Positions 44,101 through 50,902 of a stretch of DNA of 64,000 nucleotides are shown one piece after another (the first letter of the stretch is position 1; the number at the start of each line of letters is the position of its first letter). Below the pieces are notes generated by a model. That model searched no databases, was not told the origin of the DNA, and was given only the letters and a program-made list of their open reading frames with translations. The stretch comes from Streptomyces sp. NA04227 (GTDB lineage: Bacteria; Actinomycetota; Actinomycetes; Streptomycetales; Streptomycetaceae), in contig NZ_CP054918.1 of the NCBI RefSeq assembly GCF_013364195.1, forward strand, positions 6,561,001 through 6,625,000, read 5' to 3'. The position numbers and the translations under genes are program-made.

Positions 44101-45332
44101 GGCGCTGTCGTGAGGAGGCCCGCAGGGCGGCCGATCTCCTGCTGCGCCTGGAAGGCCGCATCGGAGGACTCCGGGCCACCAGTGGTCAGGACGCCGAACG
44201 GCGGGAACAGGCCGTCGGAACCCGGGACGCCGCGGCTCACCGGTTCCGGCATCTGTGCCTGGTCGGGCTGGCCGAGGACGCCGGCATCGCACCGGAACTC
44301 GACGCCGGTGACGGCGCCAAAGCCACCCTGGAGGCCGCCCGGGCCACAGCGGCGGAGTGGCCCGGCATCCCGCACGCCCCTCGCAATCTGGGCGACGCGG
44401 CGACTCGTCTCTCCGAAGCGGTCCACGAGGCCCGTCAGAGACTTGGCGCCCGTGCCGACCTGGACCTGGAGCCCGACGACGACATCCAGCTGTTCACCGC
44501 CACCCTGGACGGCGTGCGCGTGGGGGCGGCGGGCATGCTCACCACGCTCACTCAGGAGCGCGACCGCAGCCGTGACGACATCACCACCGCCGAGCGGCGT
44601 CTTTTCGACCAGATCCTGACCGGTGACATCCGCCGTCACCTCGCGGCCCGCATCCGCCAGGCAGGCGAACTCGTCGACCGCATGAACAGACACCTCGAGC
44701 GGGTCCGTACCGCCTCCAACGTCGCCGTCCAGCTTGTCTGGGACGTCCGTCCGGATCTCCCGGACGGCACCCGCACCGCCCGTCAACTCCTGCTCAAGGA
44801 CCCCGGCCGGGTCGACGAGACCGACCGGGAAGCCCTGCACGCCTTCTTCCGCGCCCGTATCGAGGAGGCCAAGGGCAGTGACACGGCCGCGAGCTGGGAG
44901 GAGCAACTCGGCGAGGTGCTCGACTACACCGCCTGGCACCGCTTCACCGTCCGCCTCGACCGGGCGAACGGAACCGGCTGGCAGCCGCTGACCAAGAAGC
45001 TGCACGGCGCACTCTCCGGCGGAGAGAAGGCCATCGCACTGCACCTGCCGCTGTTCGCCGCCGTCGCCGCCCACTACGAGGCCGTGCCCCTGGCACCCCG
45101 GCCCATCCTGCTCGACGAGGTCTTCGTCGGTGTCGACGCGGTCAACCGCGGACAGGTCTTCGCCCTGCTCACCACACTCGACCTTGATCTCGTGATCACC
45201 TCCGACCATGAATGGTGCACCTACGGCGAACTGCCCGGCATCGCCGTCCACCAACTCCTCACCGGCGGGGACGACGACGCTGTCACCAGCGCTCGCTTCG
45301 TCTGGAACGGCACCGACCTGGAGGTGGGATGA
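41178..45332 (+). CDS. jetC: Wadjet type II JetC, SMC/MukB-like ATPase (TIGR02680)
   Basis: The 1384-aa SMC-like motor has an N-terminal Walker A GQNGSGKS at residues 62-69, long coiled-coil arms (roughly 260-460 and 850-1000) flanking a hinge region near 600-780, and a C-terminal head with signature LSGGEKAIALHLP near 1279 and Walker B ILLDEVF near 1310. It powers loop extrusion to sense small circular DNA. Length is normal for the family. Start GTG 41178 after AAGGAG; the stop overlaps jetD. Confidence 0.95.
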   Translation: MSVTELPLPRRPEEAAESAGPPRQEADAARNRWQPHRAGILNVWRYYDETFTFHQGRLLLRGQNGSGKSKALELLLPFLFDASLRPNRLSTFGGSERTMHWNLLGEGTSGKTRVGYVWMEFHRVGDDGTERWFGCGARLQASVHTSGVHADYFTTGSRIAHTDGVLLVNESNQPLTRAALVEALRDRGDVHASATDYRTAVRRELFAGMGEQRYESLLSALLQLRQPKLSERLDPSLLSTLLSRALPPLGEGEIAELAEGFERLDRQREHLKRLGEEVTAAETVASRQRAYARRVLRAGSAALISATTEMDDLTRAARQSAEELAQALTERESAQARREEQELQAHALEETVEGLRESGTYKQGEELDRLRRRTEDAVAAAGRQHATAQTAQVGAEKDRRHSDEAAGRARALDEHAREAGEETRRSARAAGMESIHHEVKAILDADPTVTLSDGTVREEGGRPSEGMRRTVGEHGARQARRLLRGAVTARRQQVTLITEAIDAHDLAVRDRGAGEDLLDEARTRLAEAIARRDEASGAWDQALATQAERLLAWAEGCTELRIADPGELAARAAAEADVRALVEAAARPLEQEIATVEATARAARQGLRDERNRLEEEVRRLSGETDLPPPPPPTRTTVRTATAGAPLWRLVAFREDVPLPVQAAVEAALEASGLLDAWVSPYDGITLPGHDTRAEAALALTAQGPSLLDVLTPEEDIPVPADTVTRILAGVAYGVALPGGHSAAVSADGAWRLALATGTWSKPEPAYIGAPARQRARQRRISELTEHIGQVNASLAVVDDRLRGLDARRVLLDADRVARPDHRDLDARRRDWDRAEAKAAARDDAVRDAAAHLARCETDVAGALRTLSRRAAEHGLPTDRDRLRELSVDVDNFRDTADSWVDACLTATVAADKARQLTALADRSLRTAEEQSEAAAATEAEAAGLKARLEAVEATVGEDYRQIVARVAEARAELRRCREEARRAADLLLRLEGRIGGLRATSGQDAERREQAVGTRDAAAHRFRHLCLVGLAEDAGIAPELDAGDGAKATLEAARATAAEWPGIPHAPRNLGDAATRLSEAVHEARQRLGARADLDLEPDDDIQLFTATLDGVRVGAAGMLTTLTQERDRSRDDITTAERRLFDQILTGDIRRHLAARIRQAGELVDRMNRHLERVRTASNVAVQLVWDVRPDLPDGTRTARQLLLKDPGRVDETDREALHAFFRARIEEAKGSDTAASWEEQLGEVLDYTAWHRFTVRLDRANGTGWQPLTKKLHGALSGGEKAIALHLPLFAAVAAHYEAVPLAPRPILLDEVFVGVDAVNRGQVFALLTTLDLDLVITSDHEWCTYGELPGIAVHQLLTGGDDDAVTSARFVWNGTDLEVG

Positions 45333-46603
45333 CCCACACGGAACCCGCCCCGGGCGAACGCACCCTGCGCCGCCCCGAACTCCGCCCGCTCTGGCACACG
45401 GTCCACAGCCGTCTCTCTTCCGGCCGCCCCGTCAATCGGGTGCGCCTCGGACCGCTCGACGAGGCTCAGCGCGAGGCCCTCGCCGACCTTCTGGGTCTGG
45501 ACCGCCTGCCGGACCCTCGCCCCTCCGTCTCGCTGGCCCGCTTGGAAGAGGCTGTCACGGAACTGTCCGGCTGTACGGTGCGTGAAACCGTCACCGAACT
45601 CGTCGGCCCACTCGATGACCGTGCAGGCGAACGGCGCCGCAAGGAGGACGAACGTGCGGAGCTGTGGACATGGTTGGACGGTCACGCCACTGTGCGGGCC
45701 CAGCCCGCGCTCGCCGACTGGACCGCGTCATGCCGAGCCACCGGTCTGGTCGGTGGCTCACCGCAGCTGACCCGAACCCTGCTCGCGGACGCGCTGACCG
45801 TGCTCGGGGAACTCCCGGCTCAGGCTGAGCCCCTGCCCGTCTTCGCTGCCCGGGTCCTGAAAGGCGACGCCCACGCACTCGACGACGGTACCCGCCTGTC
45901 CACCCTCGTCCTCCGCGCTCTAGCGACCCTCCACGACACCGCTGCACCGGAGTCCGCGGCGGCCCGGCGCGCCCTGTGGGCCCGGGCAGGTGTCGCCGAC
46001 GACGACCTGTCGGCCACCGTTCTCGTCGGCGGCCTGCGTCCGGCCGGTGGCGGCCCACTGTCCCGTGTGGCCCGCGTTTGTGCCGAGGCCGGTCAGGCCG
46101 CCAGCCTGACCCTCGCCCAACTGCGGGCCCCGGGAGAGTTCACCCTCGCCTCCGATCCCGCACCCGTCGTCCACGCCGTTGAAAACCCCAGCATCCTGGC
46201 CCTCGCCGTACGCCGCTTCGGCCCGGACTGTCCGCCGCTCGTGTGCACCTCCGGCTGGCCCAACAGCGCGGCCATCCACCTCCTCCGCCTTCTCGCGGAT
46301 CAGGGCGCCAGCCTCCGCTATCACGGCGACTTCGACGGCGAAGGCATCCGCATCGCCGCGTATCTCCTGGACAAGACGCCTGCCCGCCCCTGGCGTATGA
46401 CAGCAGCGGACTACCGCGCCGCCGTCGCCCGCACGCCGCACGGCCCCCCGCCAGGCCGCCTCACCGAGGCTCCCTGGGACCCCGAACTGACCTGCGCCAT
46501 GACCGACCACGGCACCGCCGTGGTCGAGGAACTAGTGACTGACGTGCTCTTGGCAGACCTGGCCGAAGCGATTCACGAGGGAAGCCACTGTGGCAGATCG
46601 TGA
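45329..46603 (+). CDS. jetD: Wadjet type II JetD nuclease (DUF2399, TIGR02679)
   Basis: The 424-aa product has the C-terminal Toprim domain of DUF2399: the catalytic Glu in HAVENPSILALAV near residue 285 and the DxD-type motif HGDFDGEG near 333. JetD is related to topoisomerase VI/Spo11 subunits and cuts the plasmid trapped by JetABC. All catalytic acids are present, so the system looks intact. The start overlaps jetC by 4 bp and a hairpin follows the stop. Confidence 0.92.
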   Translation: MTHTEPAPGERTLRRPELRPLWHTVHSRLSSGRPVNRVRLGPLDEAQREALADLLGLDRLPDPRPSVSLARLEEAVTELSGCTVRETVTELVGPLDDRAGERRRKEDERAELWTWLDGHATVRAQPALADWTASCRATGLVGGSPQLTRTLLADALTVLGELPAQAEPLPVFAARVLKGDAHALDDGTRLSTLVLRALATLHDTAAPESAAARRALWARAGVADDDLSATVLVGGLRPAGGGPLSRVARVCAEAGQAASLTLAQLRAPGEFTLASDPAPVVHAVENPSILALAVRRFGPDCPPLVCTSGWPNSAAIHLLRLLADQGASLRYHGDFDGEGIRIAAYLLDKTPARPWRMTAADYRAAVARTPHGPPPGRLTEAPWDPELTCAMTDHGTAVVEELVTDVLLADLAEAIHEGSHCGRS

Positions 46604-46631
46604 CGCTCGTTAGACACTCCGGGCATCCGAA

Positions 46632-46651
46632 GGGGCCTCCAGGAGAGCCCC
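46632..46651 (+). terminator. Probable jet operon terminator
   Basis: GGGGCCTC (46632-46639) pairs with GAGAGCCCC (46643-46651) with one bulged A and a 3-nt loop, 28 bp after jetD, followed by AAAA on the + strand. Confidence 0.5.
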
Positions 46652-46701
46652 AAAATGGTGTTGACCAGCCGATATAGCAGGTCCCTCACCTAGTGACGTC
46701 T

Positions 46702-46766
46702 TTTCCTATGACGCATCATGTGGAGTGCGTGGCGATCCTTGAGCCTGCCGAGAAGGGCCGCTGACC
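46702..46766 (+). other. Putative right attachment site (attR)
   Basis: This orphan copy of the methyltransferase gene end (from TTTCC to TGACC) has no upstream gene body. Compared with 29427-29491 it differs at five positions; the in-frame codon changes GTC/GTG (twice), GAA/GAG and GGT/GGC are all silent, and this copy has the more Streptomyces-like GC-ending codons, so it is probably the original chromosomal end. Confidence 0.75.
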
Positions 46767-46822
46767 CGAGGATTTGCTGGCCCCACTGTTCGCGGAAGCA
46801 TCAGCACCGACCTGACCAGCCT

Positions 46823-46855
46823 GCCGGTGGGGCCCAGGAGTTGAGCCCCACCGGC
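46823..46855 (-). terminator. Terminator of the MFS transporter gene
   Basis: GCCGGTGGGGC (46823-46833) and GCCCCACCGGC (46845-46855) form a perfect 11-bp stem with an 11-nt loop, 6 bp past the MFS stop. Confidence 0.8.
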
Positions 46856-46861
46856 ACGCCC

Positions 46862-48091
46862 TCAGGCGGCTTCGGTTGCCGGTGCGGCTTCGCCCGTGTC
46901 CTCGGCCACCGGTCCCGGGCGGCCGAAGAGACCGATCAGGGCGGTGAGCAGGGACAGGGCGCCGAGGGCGGCCCAGCCCGCACCGTAGCCCGCGGCGGGC
47001 ACGACCTTGCCGAAGATCACGGGGAGGAGGAAGCCGCCGACGGCCGCGAGGGTGAGCATCAGCCCGATGGCTGTGCCGATGTGCTCCGCGTCGATACGGG
47101 AGACGTCGACGGGGACGCACAGCCACGCGGGGAAGCTGAAGAGGAACAGGAATCCGATCAGCGCGGCCAGGAACCACAGCAGGGGAACCGAGCGGACGGG
47201 GACCAGGAACAGGGCGGCGCTCATCGCCAGGAACGGTATGACCATGATCATCCGGTAGTTCTTGAGCCGGTCCGCGACGTACCCGCCGAGAAGGCTGCCC
47301 GGTACTCCTGCCAGTGCGAACACGGCGCCCAGCAGCCCCCCTTGACTCTCACTGAAGCCGTGTTCGTCGATCGCGTACTCGCCGAGCAACTGGGAGGCGG
47401 TGATGTACGCGCCGTAGACACCGACCATGGCTCCGCCGTAGATCCACAACTGCCGGTCCCCCAGCGCCTTGGCGAGACCGGCGCGGGTGATCTCCGCCCC
47501 GGCGAGGCCGCCGACGTCCGGCGGCGTCCGGAACCAGAGGGCGCAGGCGGCGGCGACGGCGAGGGTGAACGCCCCGCAGACGCCCAGCATCATCCGCCAG
47601 CCCAGGGCGTCACCGAGGGCGACGCAGCCGTAGAGACCGAGCGCGGCCCCGACGCTGAACGCCGCACCACCGGTGACTCCCAGCGCGAAATTGATCTCGT
47701 GGTTGCGGAACCACACGCTGACCGCGCCCACGGACACCGAGAGGAAGATCGATCCGCCGATTCCGGCGATCACCCGGTAGACGGCCAGGTCCGGGTAGCC
47801 AACGGCGATTCCCGAGAGCATCCCGCCGACGCCCTCCAGGGCGAGGCCGAGGACGAGCGTGCGCTTGAGGCCGAGCCGCGTCGCGAGCAGACCGGCGGGA
47901 ATGTGCACCACGCCGTAGCCGATCAGGAAGAGCGCGATCAGGAAGGCCAACTGCGTGAAGGACGCCCCGAGACCATCGCTGATGGGCGTGAACGCCGCCG
48001 TGATGTTGAACCAGTTGAGGGTGAGGCCCAGATACCCGGCCACGAGGAGAGCCAGCATGCGCCAGCGTTGAGCGTAGATGTCATCGGACAT
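46862..48091 (-). CDS. MFS transporter
   Basis: The 409-aa product has 12 predicted transmembrane helices. Loop 2-3 carries GLLATRLGLKRTLVLG, the MFS motif A region, and a second copy GGYVADRLKNYRMIM lies in the C-terminal half. It resembles organic-acid/aromatic-acid permeases of catabolic loci. It is read leftward after cyclase and RidA genes but with a 593-bp gap, so it may have its own promoter. Start 48091 has AAGGGA nine bases upstream. Substrate import for the nearby dioxygenase pathway is the likely role. Confidence 0.88.
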   Translation of the reverse strand: MSDDIYAQRWRMLALLVAGYLGLTLNWFNITAAFTPISDGLGASFTQLAFLIALFLIGYGVVHIPAGLLATRLGLKRTLVLGLALEGVGGMLSGIAVGYPDLAVYRVIAGIGGSIFLSVSVGAVSVWFRNHEINFALGVTGGAAFSVGAALGLYGCVALGDALGWRMMLGVCGAFTLAVAAACALWFRTPPDVGGLAGAEITRAGLAKALGDRQLWIYGGAMVGVYGAYITASQLLGEYAIDEHGFSESQGGLLGAVFALAGVPGSLLGGYVADRLKNYRMIMVIPFLAMSAALFLVPVRSVPLLWFLAALIGFLFLFSFPAWLCVPVDVSRIDAEHIGTAIGLMLTLAAVGGFLLPVIFGKVVPAAGYGAGWAALGALSLLTALIGLFGRPGPVAEDTGEAAPATEAA

Positions 48092-48684
48092 GGGTGAATG
48101 TCCCTTCTCGAAGGGCGGTGTCCCGGGAGAGCGGTGGGGCCCGCCCGTCCGACGCTGAGGTGGGAGGGGAGAGGAAACCCTGAGAGGAGAGGGGGAGAGG
48201 GGAACGGGGGAGAGGAAAGCGGGACTGCCGGGCCGTGGGGGAGGGCGGTGTGCCGCCGCCCCGTACGAGGTGACCGCGTGTGTGGTGCGGTGAGGGGAAC
48301 GGCAGTCCGGGCGCCGGGGCCAAAGGGCCGCGAGCGCCAGGTCGTCGCGTGGGGAGCGCGGAGAGTGCGAGGCGCGGTTGGGTACGAAAAGCGTGCGCAC
48401 TACGGGGAGTTCGGCGAGCGCGGGGGATACGGCCTGGCGGTGGGGTGTCCGGCGGCGCGTGGCGGCGGGTGATGCGGTGCTCGGCGGGCACGGTCCCGGT
48501 GTGATGCGGGGCCGGTGTACGCACGGGGCATCACCGACAGCACGTAAGGCGGCGCAGTACCAGCACCAGCACTGCCACCACCGCCGACAGGGTGCGGGAA
48601 CAGGCGCCGCGGACACCGCGCGAGCTGCGGCACCGGGTGCCTCCCCCGCCGTCGTTCTCGGGGAGGCACCCGGCCGGGGGAGGG
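48092..48684. other. 593-bp gap with a purine-rich tract
   Basis: No gene is supported. From about 48155 to 48224 the + strand is almost only G and A (AGGGGAGAGG-type runs), so an MFS transcript starting upstream would have a C/U-rich leader. No TATCCA/TGGATA site like those of the neighbouring promoters was found here. Confidence 0.5.
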
Positions 48685-49077
48685 TTACCCCTTCTTCACC
48701 GCGATGGCTTCGAACTCGACGATCAGTTCCGGCTGTACGAGCCCGGTGACGAACACGAACGTCGAGGGGGGCCGGGTCGGGAGCCAGCGGTCACGGACCG
48801 ACCGGATCTCCTCCAGGGCGTCGGGCCGGGCGATGAATCCCGTGATCTTGACGATCCGGTCCATCGAGCTGCCGGCCGCTTCGAGGGTGCGGGCGAGATT
48901 GGCGAACGCCTGCTCGGTCTGGGCGACGGGATCATCCGCGCCCACGACCTCACCCTGCTCGTCCCAGCCGATCTGGCCGGAGGTGAAGACGAGTTGGTCC
49001 ACCGTGCCTGCCCAGTGCCAGGCCGTCCCCGAGAGGACTCCGGGCACTTCGGTCACCAGGTCGAGGTCGGCTGCCAC
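48685..49077 (-). CDS. RidA family protein (possible imine/aminomuconate deaminase)
   Basis: The 130-aa product is a YjgF/YER057c/UK114 member with FTSGQIGWD and a late PSTFVFVTGLVQPELIVEFEAIAV containing the conserved binding-site Glu. Classical RidA needs an Arg near 105, and here the equivalent region reads PSTFVFV, so it may belong to a specialised subfamily. 2-Aminomuconate deaminases of aromatic-amine pathways are RidA homologues, which suits this locus. GTG 49077 overlaps the upstream cyclase-family gene end. Confidence 0.85.
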   Translation of the reverse strand: MAADLDLVTEVPGVLSGTAWHWAGTVDQLVFTSGQIGWDEQGEVVGADDPVAQTEQAFANLARTLEAAGSSMDRIVKITGFIARPDALEEIRSVRDRWLPTRPPSTFVFVTGLVQPELIVEFEAIAVKKG

Positions 49078-49078
49078 G

Positions 49079-49849
49079 TCAGTCCTCGTCGATGATCGCG
49101 ATGGCCCGGACCGGTCCGGCGGTGCCGCCCGCGATCTTCAGGGGCATGGCGATCACCTGGAAGCCGTGCGGCGGCAGCTTGTCGAGGTTGGCCATCTTCT
49201 CCATGTGGACGTATTCCTTCTCCAGCCCCAGCAGGTGGCAGGGCCAGAGGAACTTCGGGTCGTGGCCGTGCTTGTGGTAGTCCGCGGCCCAGGCGGCGTA
49301 CGGGCGGTCGTAGCTCCACGCGTCGGTGCCGACGGTGGTGACGCCCTGGTCGAGCATCCACTCCAGGGCTTCGCGGCCCATGCCGCCGCCCCGGGTCATG
49401 TACTCCTCGGTGCCGAAGAACTTGTCGTTGCCGGTCTTCGACAGAACGATGTCGCCCGGCTTGAGCGTGTAGTCGATCTCGCGGAACTTGCGCTTGAGCT
49501 TCTCGAGCGAGACCTCCTCGCCGTCCTCGCAGTCCTGGATGTCGATGATGACGCCGTCGCCGATGCAGCGCTCCAGCGGCCACTCCTCGATCGTCTTCGG
49601 CTTCGTGCCGTCCGCGTTGCGCGGACCGAAGTGCCACGGGGCGTCCATGTGCGTGCCCGTGTGGTCGGTGATCTCCAGGTTGCAGATGGCGTAGGCCTCG
49701 CCGGGGGTGGGCCAGTCCTGGGGGTCGATGTCGTAGTTGTCCTTGTTCCACTTGGCGCCCTCGGAGTGGGGCACGAGCGTGACCCCCTTGCCCTCGAGAG
49801 TCGGGTCGGTGTCGACGGTCATCGAGAGGTCGACGATGCGCTTGGCCAA
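49079..49849 (-). CDS. Cyclase family metal hydrolase (kynurenine formamidase-like)
   Basis: The 256-aa product has the zinc-binding signature HTGTHMDAPWHF, with His63, His67, Asp69 and His73. This fold includes kynurenine formamidases, isatin hydrolases and other amide or lactam-opening enzymes. The TTG start 49849 has GAGG seven bases upstream. It heads a leftward operon with RidA under a promoter carrying the TATCCA/TGGATA-type operators. A role in opening an N-acyl or lactam intermediate is an inference. Confidence 0.88.
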   Translation of the reverse strand: MAKRIVDLSMTVDTDPTLEGKGVTLVPHSEGAKWNKDNYDIDPQDWPTPGEAYAICNLEITDHTGTHMDAPWHFGPRNADGTKPKTIEEWPLERCIGDGVIIDIQDCEDGEEVSLEKLKRKFREIDYTLKPGDIVLSKTGNDKFFGTEEYMTRGGGMGREALEWMLDQGVTTVGTDAWSYDRPYAAWAADYHKHGHDPKFLWPCHLLGLEKEYVHMEKMANLDKLPPHGFQVIAMPLKIAGGTAGPVRAIAIIDED

Positions 49850-49882
49850 GGGACTGCCTCACTTTCCGTGAAGAGCTCGATG

Positions 49883-49957
49883 TCCACTAAATGGATATCG
49901 AATCAGCTTGCTGGATACCGTGTCCGAGACGATAAGTGCGCCGGGATGCCGCGTCAA
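49883..49957 (-). promoter_or_regulatory. Promoter and paired operators of the cyclase-RidA operon
   Basis: Reading leftward, TTGACG (49957-49952), 17 bp, then TATCGT (49934-49929). Downstream lie a degenerate site centred at 49909 with a good CTGGATA half, and TCCACTAAATGGA centred at 49889; the centres are 20 bp apart. This repeats the architecture of the two promoters at 59.1-59.4 kb. Confidence 0.65.
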
Positions 49958-50041
49958 TGGCGATGACGACTTCTCTTCCGGCGGGAAACCGGCCCGGATC
50001 CGCTGCTCACCGAGCGCGCCGCCAGGGCGCGTTCGCGGTGG

Positions 50042-50902
50042 TCAGGGCTTTGTGTGCCGCGAGGGTGCGGAGTGGGCGCGGGTCTCGCCCGGCTGCTCCG
50101 GCTGTCGCTCGGGCAAGGGGTGTACGCCCGCGCCGCCGCGCAGGAAGGCTTCGACGCCGGCACGCAGCTCCCCGTCCGGGCCGAAGCAGGCCCGGCGCAG
50201 GCCGGCGGCGTCGAGCGACGGGGGCGGGGACGCCGGGGCAAGGACGCCGCCGACGATCCGCTTGTTGGCGGCGGTCGCCAGAGGCGCGAGCCGGGCGGCG
50301 CGCCGGGCGAGCCGCAGCGCGACCTCGACCTGGGCCCCGTCGTCGGCGAGTTCCGCGACGACGCCGGTCTGCCAGGCCCGTTGCGCGTCCACGCGTCGGC
50401 CGAACAGCAGCATCTCGCGGGTCAGCGCGCCGCCCCAGACCGAGGCGAAGCGGCGCAGCCCGGTGTCGGAGTACACGAGGCCGAGAGCACCGGCCGGGAT
50501 GCCGAACACCGCGCCGCGGGTGGCGACTCGGGCGTCGCAACTGCACGCCAGTTCAAGACCGCCGCCGAGGGCGGCACCGTCGATCGCGGCGACGACCGGG
50601 AACGCACAGTTCTCCATTACGTCGAACACCGCATGGGCGGGATGGGCGATCAGGGGCTCGGCGAGCCGGTCGAAGTCGGGGCCTGCGACGCTGTGCAGGT
50701 CGTAGCCCGCGCAGAACGAGGGCCCGCTTCCGGTCAGCACCGCGGCGCGGGCATCCAACTCCGCGAAGACACGGCTCAGTTCGCCGAGGGTGTGGGCGTC
50801 GAGTGCGTTGCGCCGGGCGGGACGGTCCAGGGTCACGAGAGCGATGCCCGGTTCCGCCTCCTCGACGCGGACGGCCGGGCTCGCACCCGGCTCAGCGGGC
50901 AC
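50042..50902 (-). CDS. Enoyl-CoA hydratase/isomerase family protein
   Basis: The 286-aa crotonase-fold protein has the oxyanion-hole segments SFCAGYDLHS and DGAALGGGLELA. It would hydrate, isomerise or cleave an acyl-CoA. It is the last gene of a seven-gene leftward cluster. GTG 50902 lies 11 bp inside the end of the CoA ligase gene, so the ligase product may be its substrate. The 192-bp gap beyond its stop holds the promoter of the next leftward operon. Confidence 0.9.
   Translation of the reverse strand: MPAEPGASPAVRVEEAEPGIALVTLDRPARRNALDAHTLGELSRVFAELDARAAVLTGSGPSFCAGYDLHSVAGPDFDRLAEPLIAHPAHAVFDVMENCAFPVVAAIDGAALGGGLELACSCDARVATRGAVFGIPAGALGLVYSDTGLRRFASVWGGALTREMLLFGRRVDAQRAWQTGVVAELADDGAQVEVALRLARRAARLAPLATAANKRIVGGVLAPASPPPSLDAAGLRRACFGPDGELRAGVEAFLRGGAGVHPLPERQPEQPGETRAHSAPSRHTKP

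Larger units (their letters stand above)
29427..46766. mobile_element. 17.3-kb genomic island in the 3' end of the RNA methyltransferase gene
   Basis: The element is bounded by a 65-bp imperfect direct repeat (60 of 65 identical). The left copy completes the methyltransferase gene and the right copy is an orphan end of the same gene with only synonymous coding changes. This is the usual footprint of integrase-mediated insertion in which the element restores the target gene. Inside lie motif repeats next to the left end, an aromatic catabolic operon, a toxin-antitoxin pair and a Wadjet defence operon. No integrase, excisionase or transfer gene is seen. Confidence 0.75.

Noticed and set aside
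42879..45254. 791-codon minus-strand frame opposite jetC
   Set aside because: Composition is that of an antisense shadow; the SMC frame on the + strand has complete ATPase motifs.
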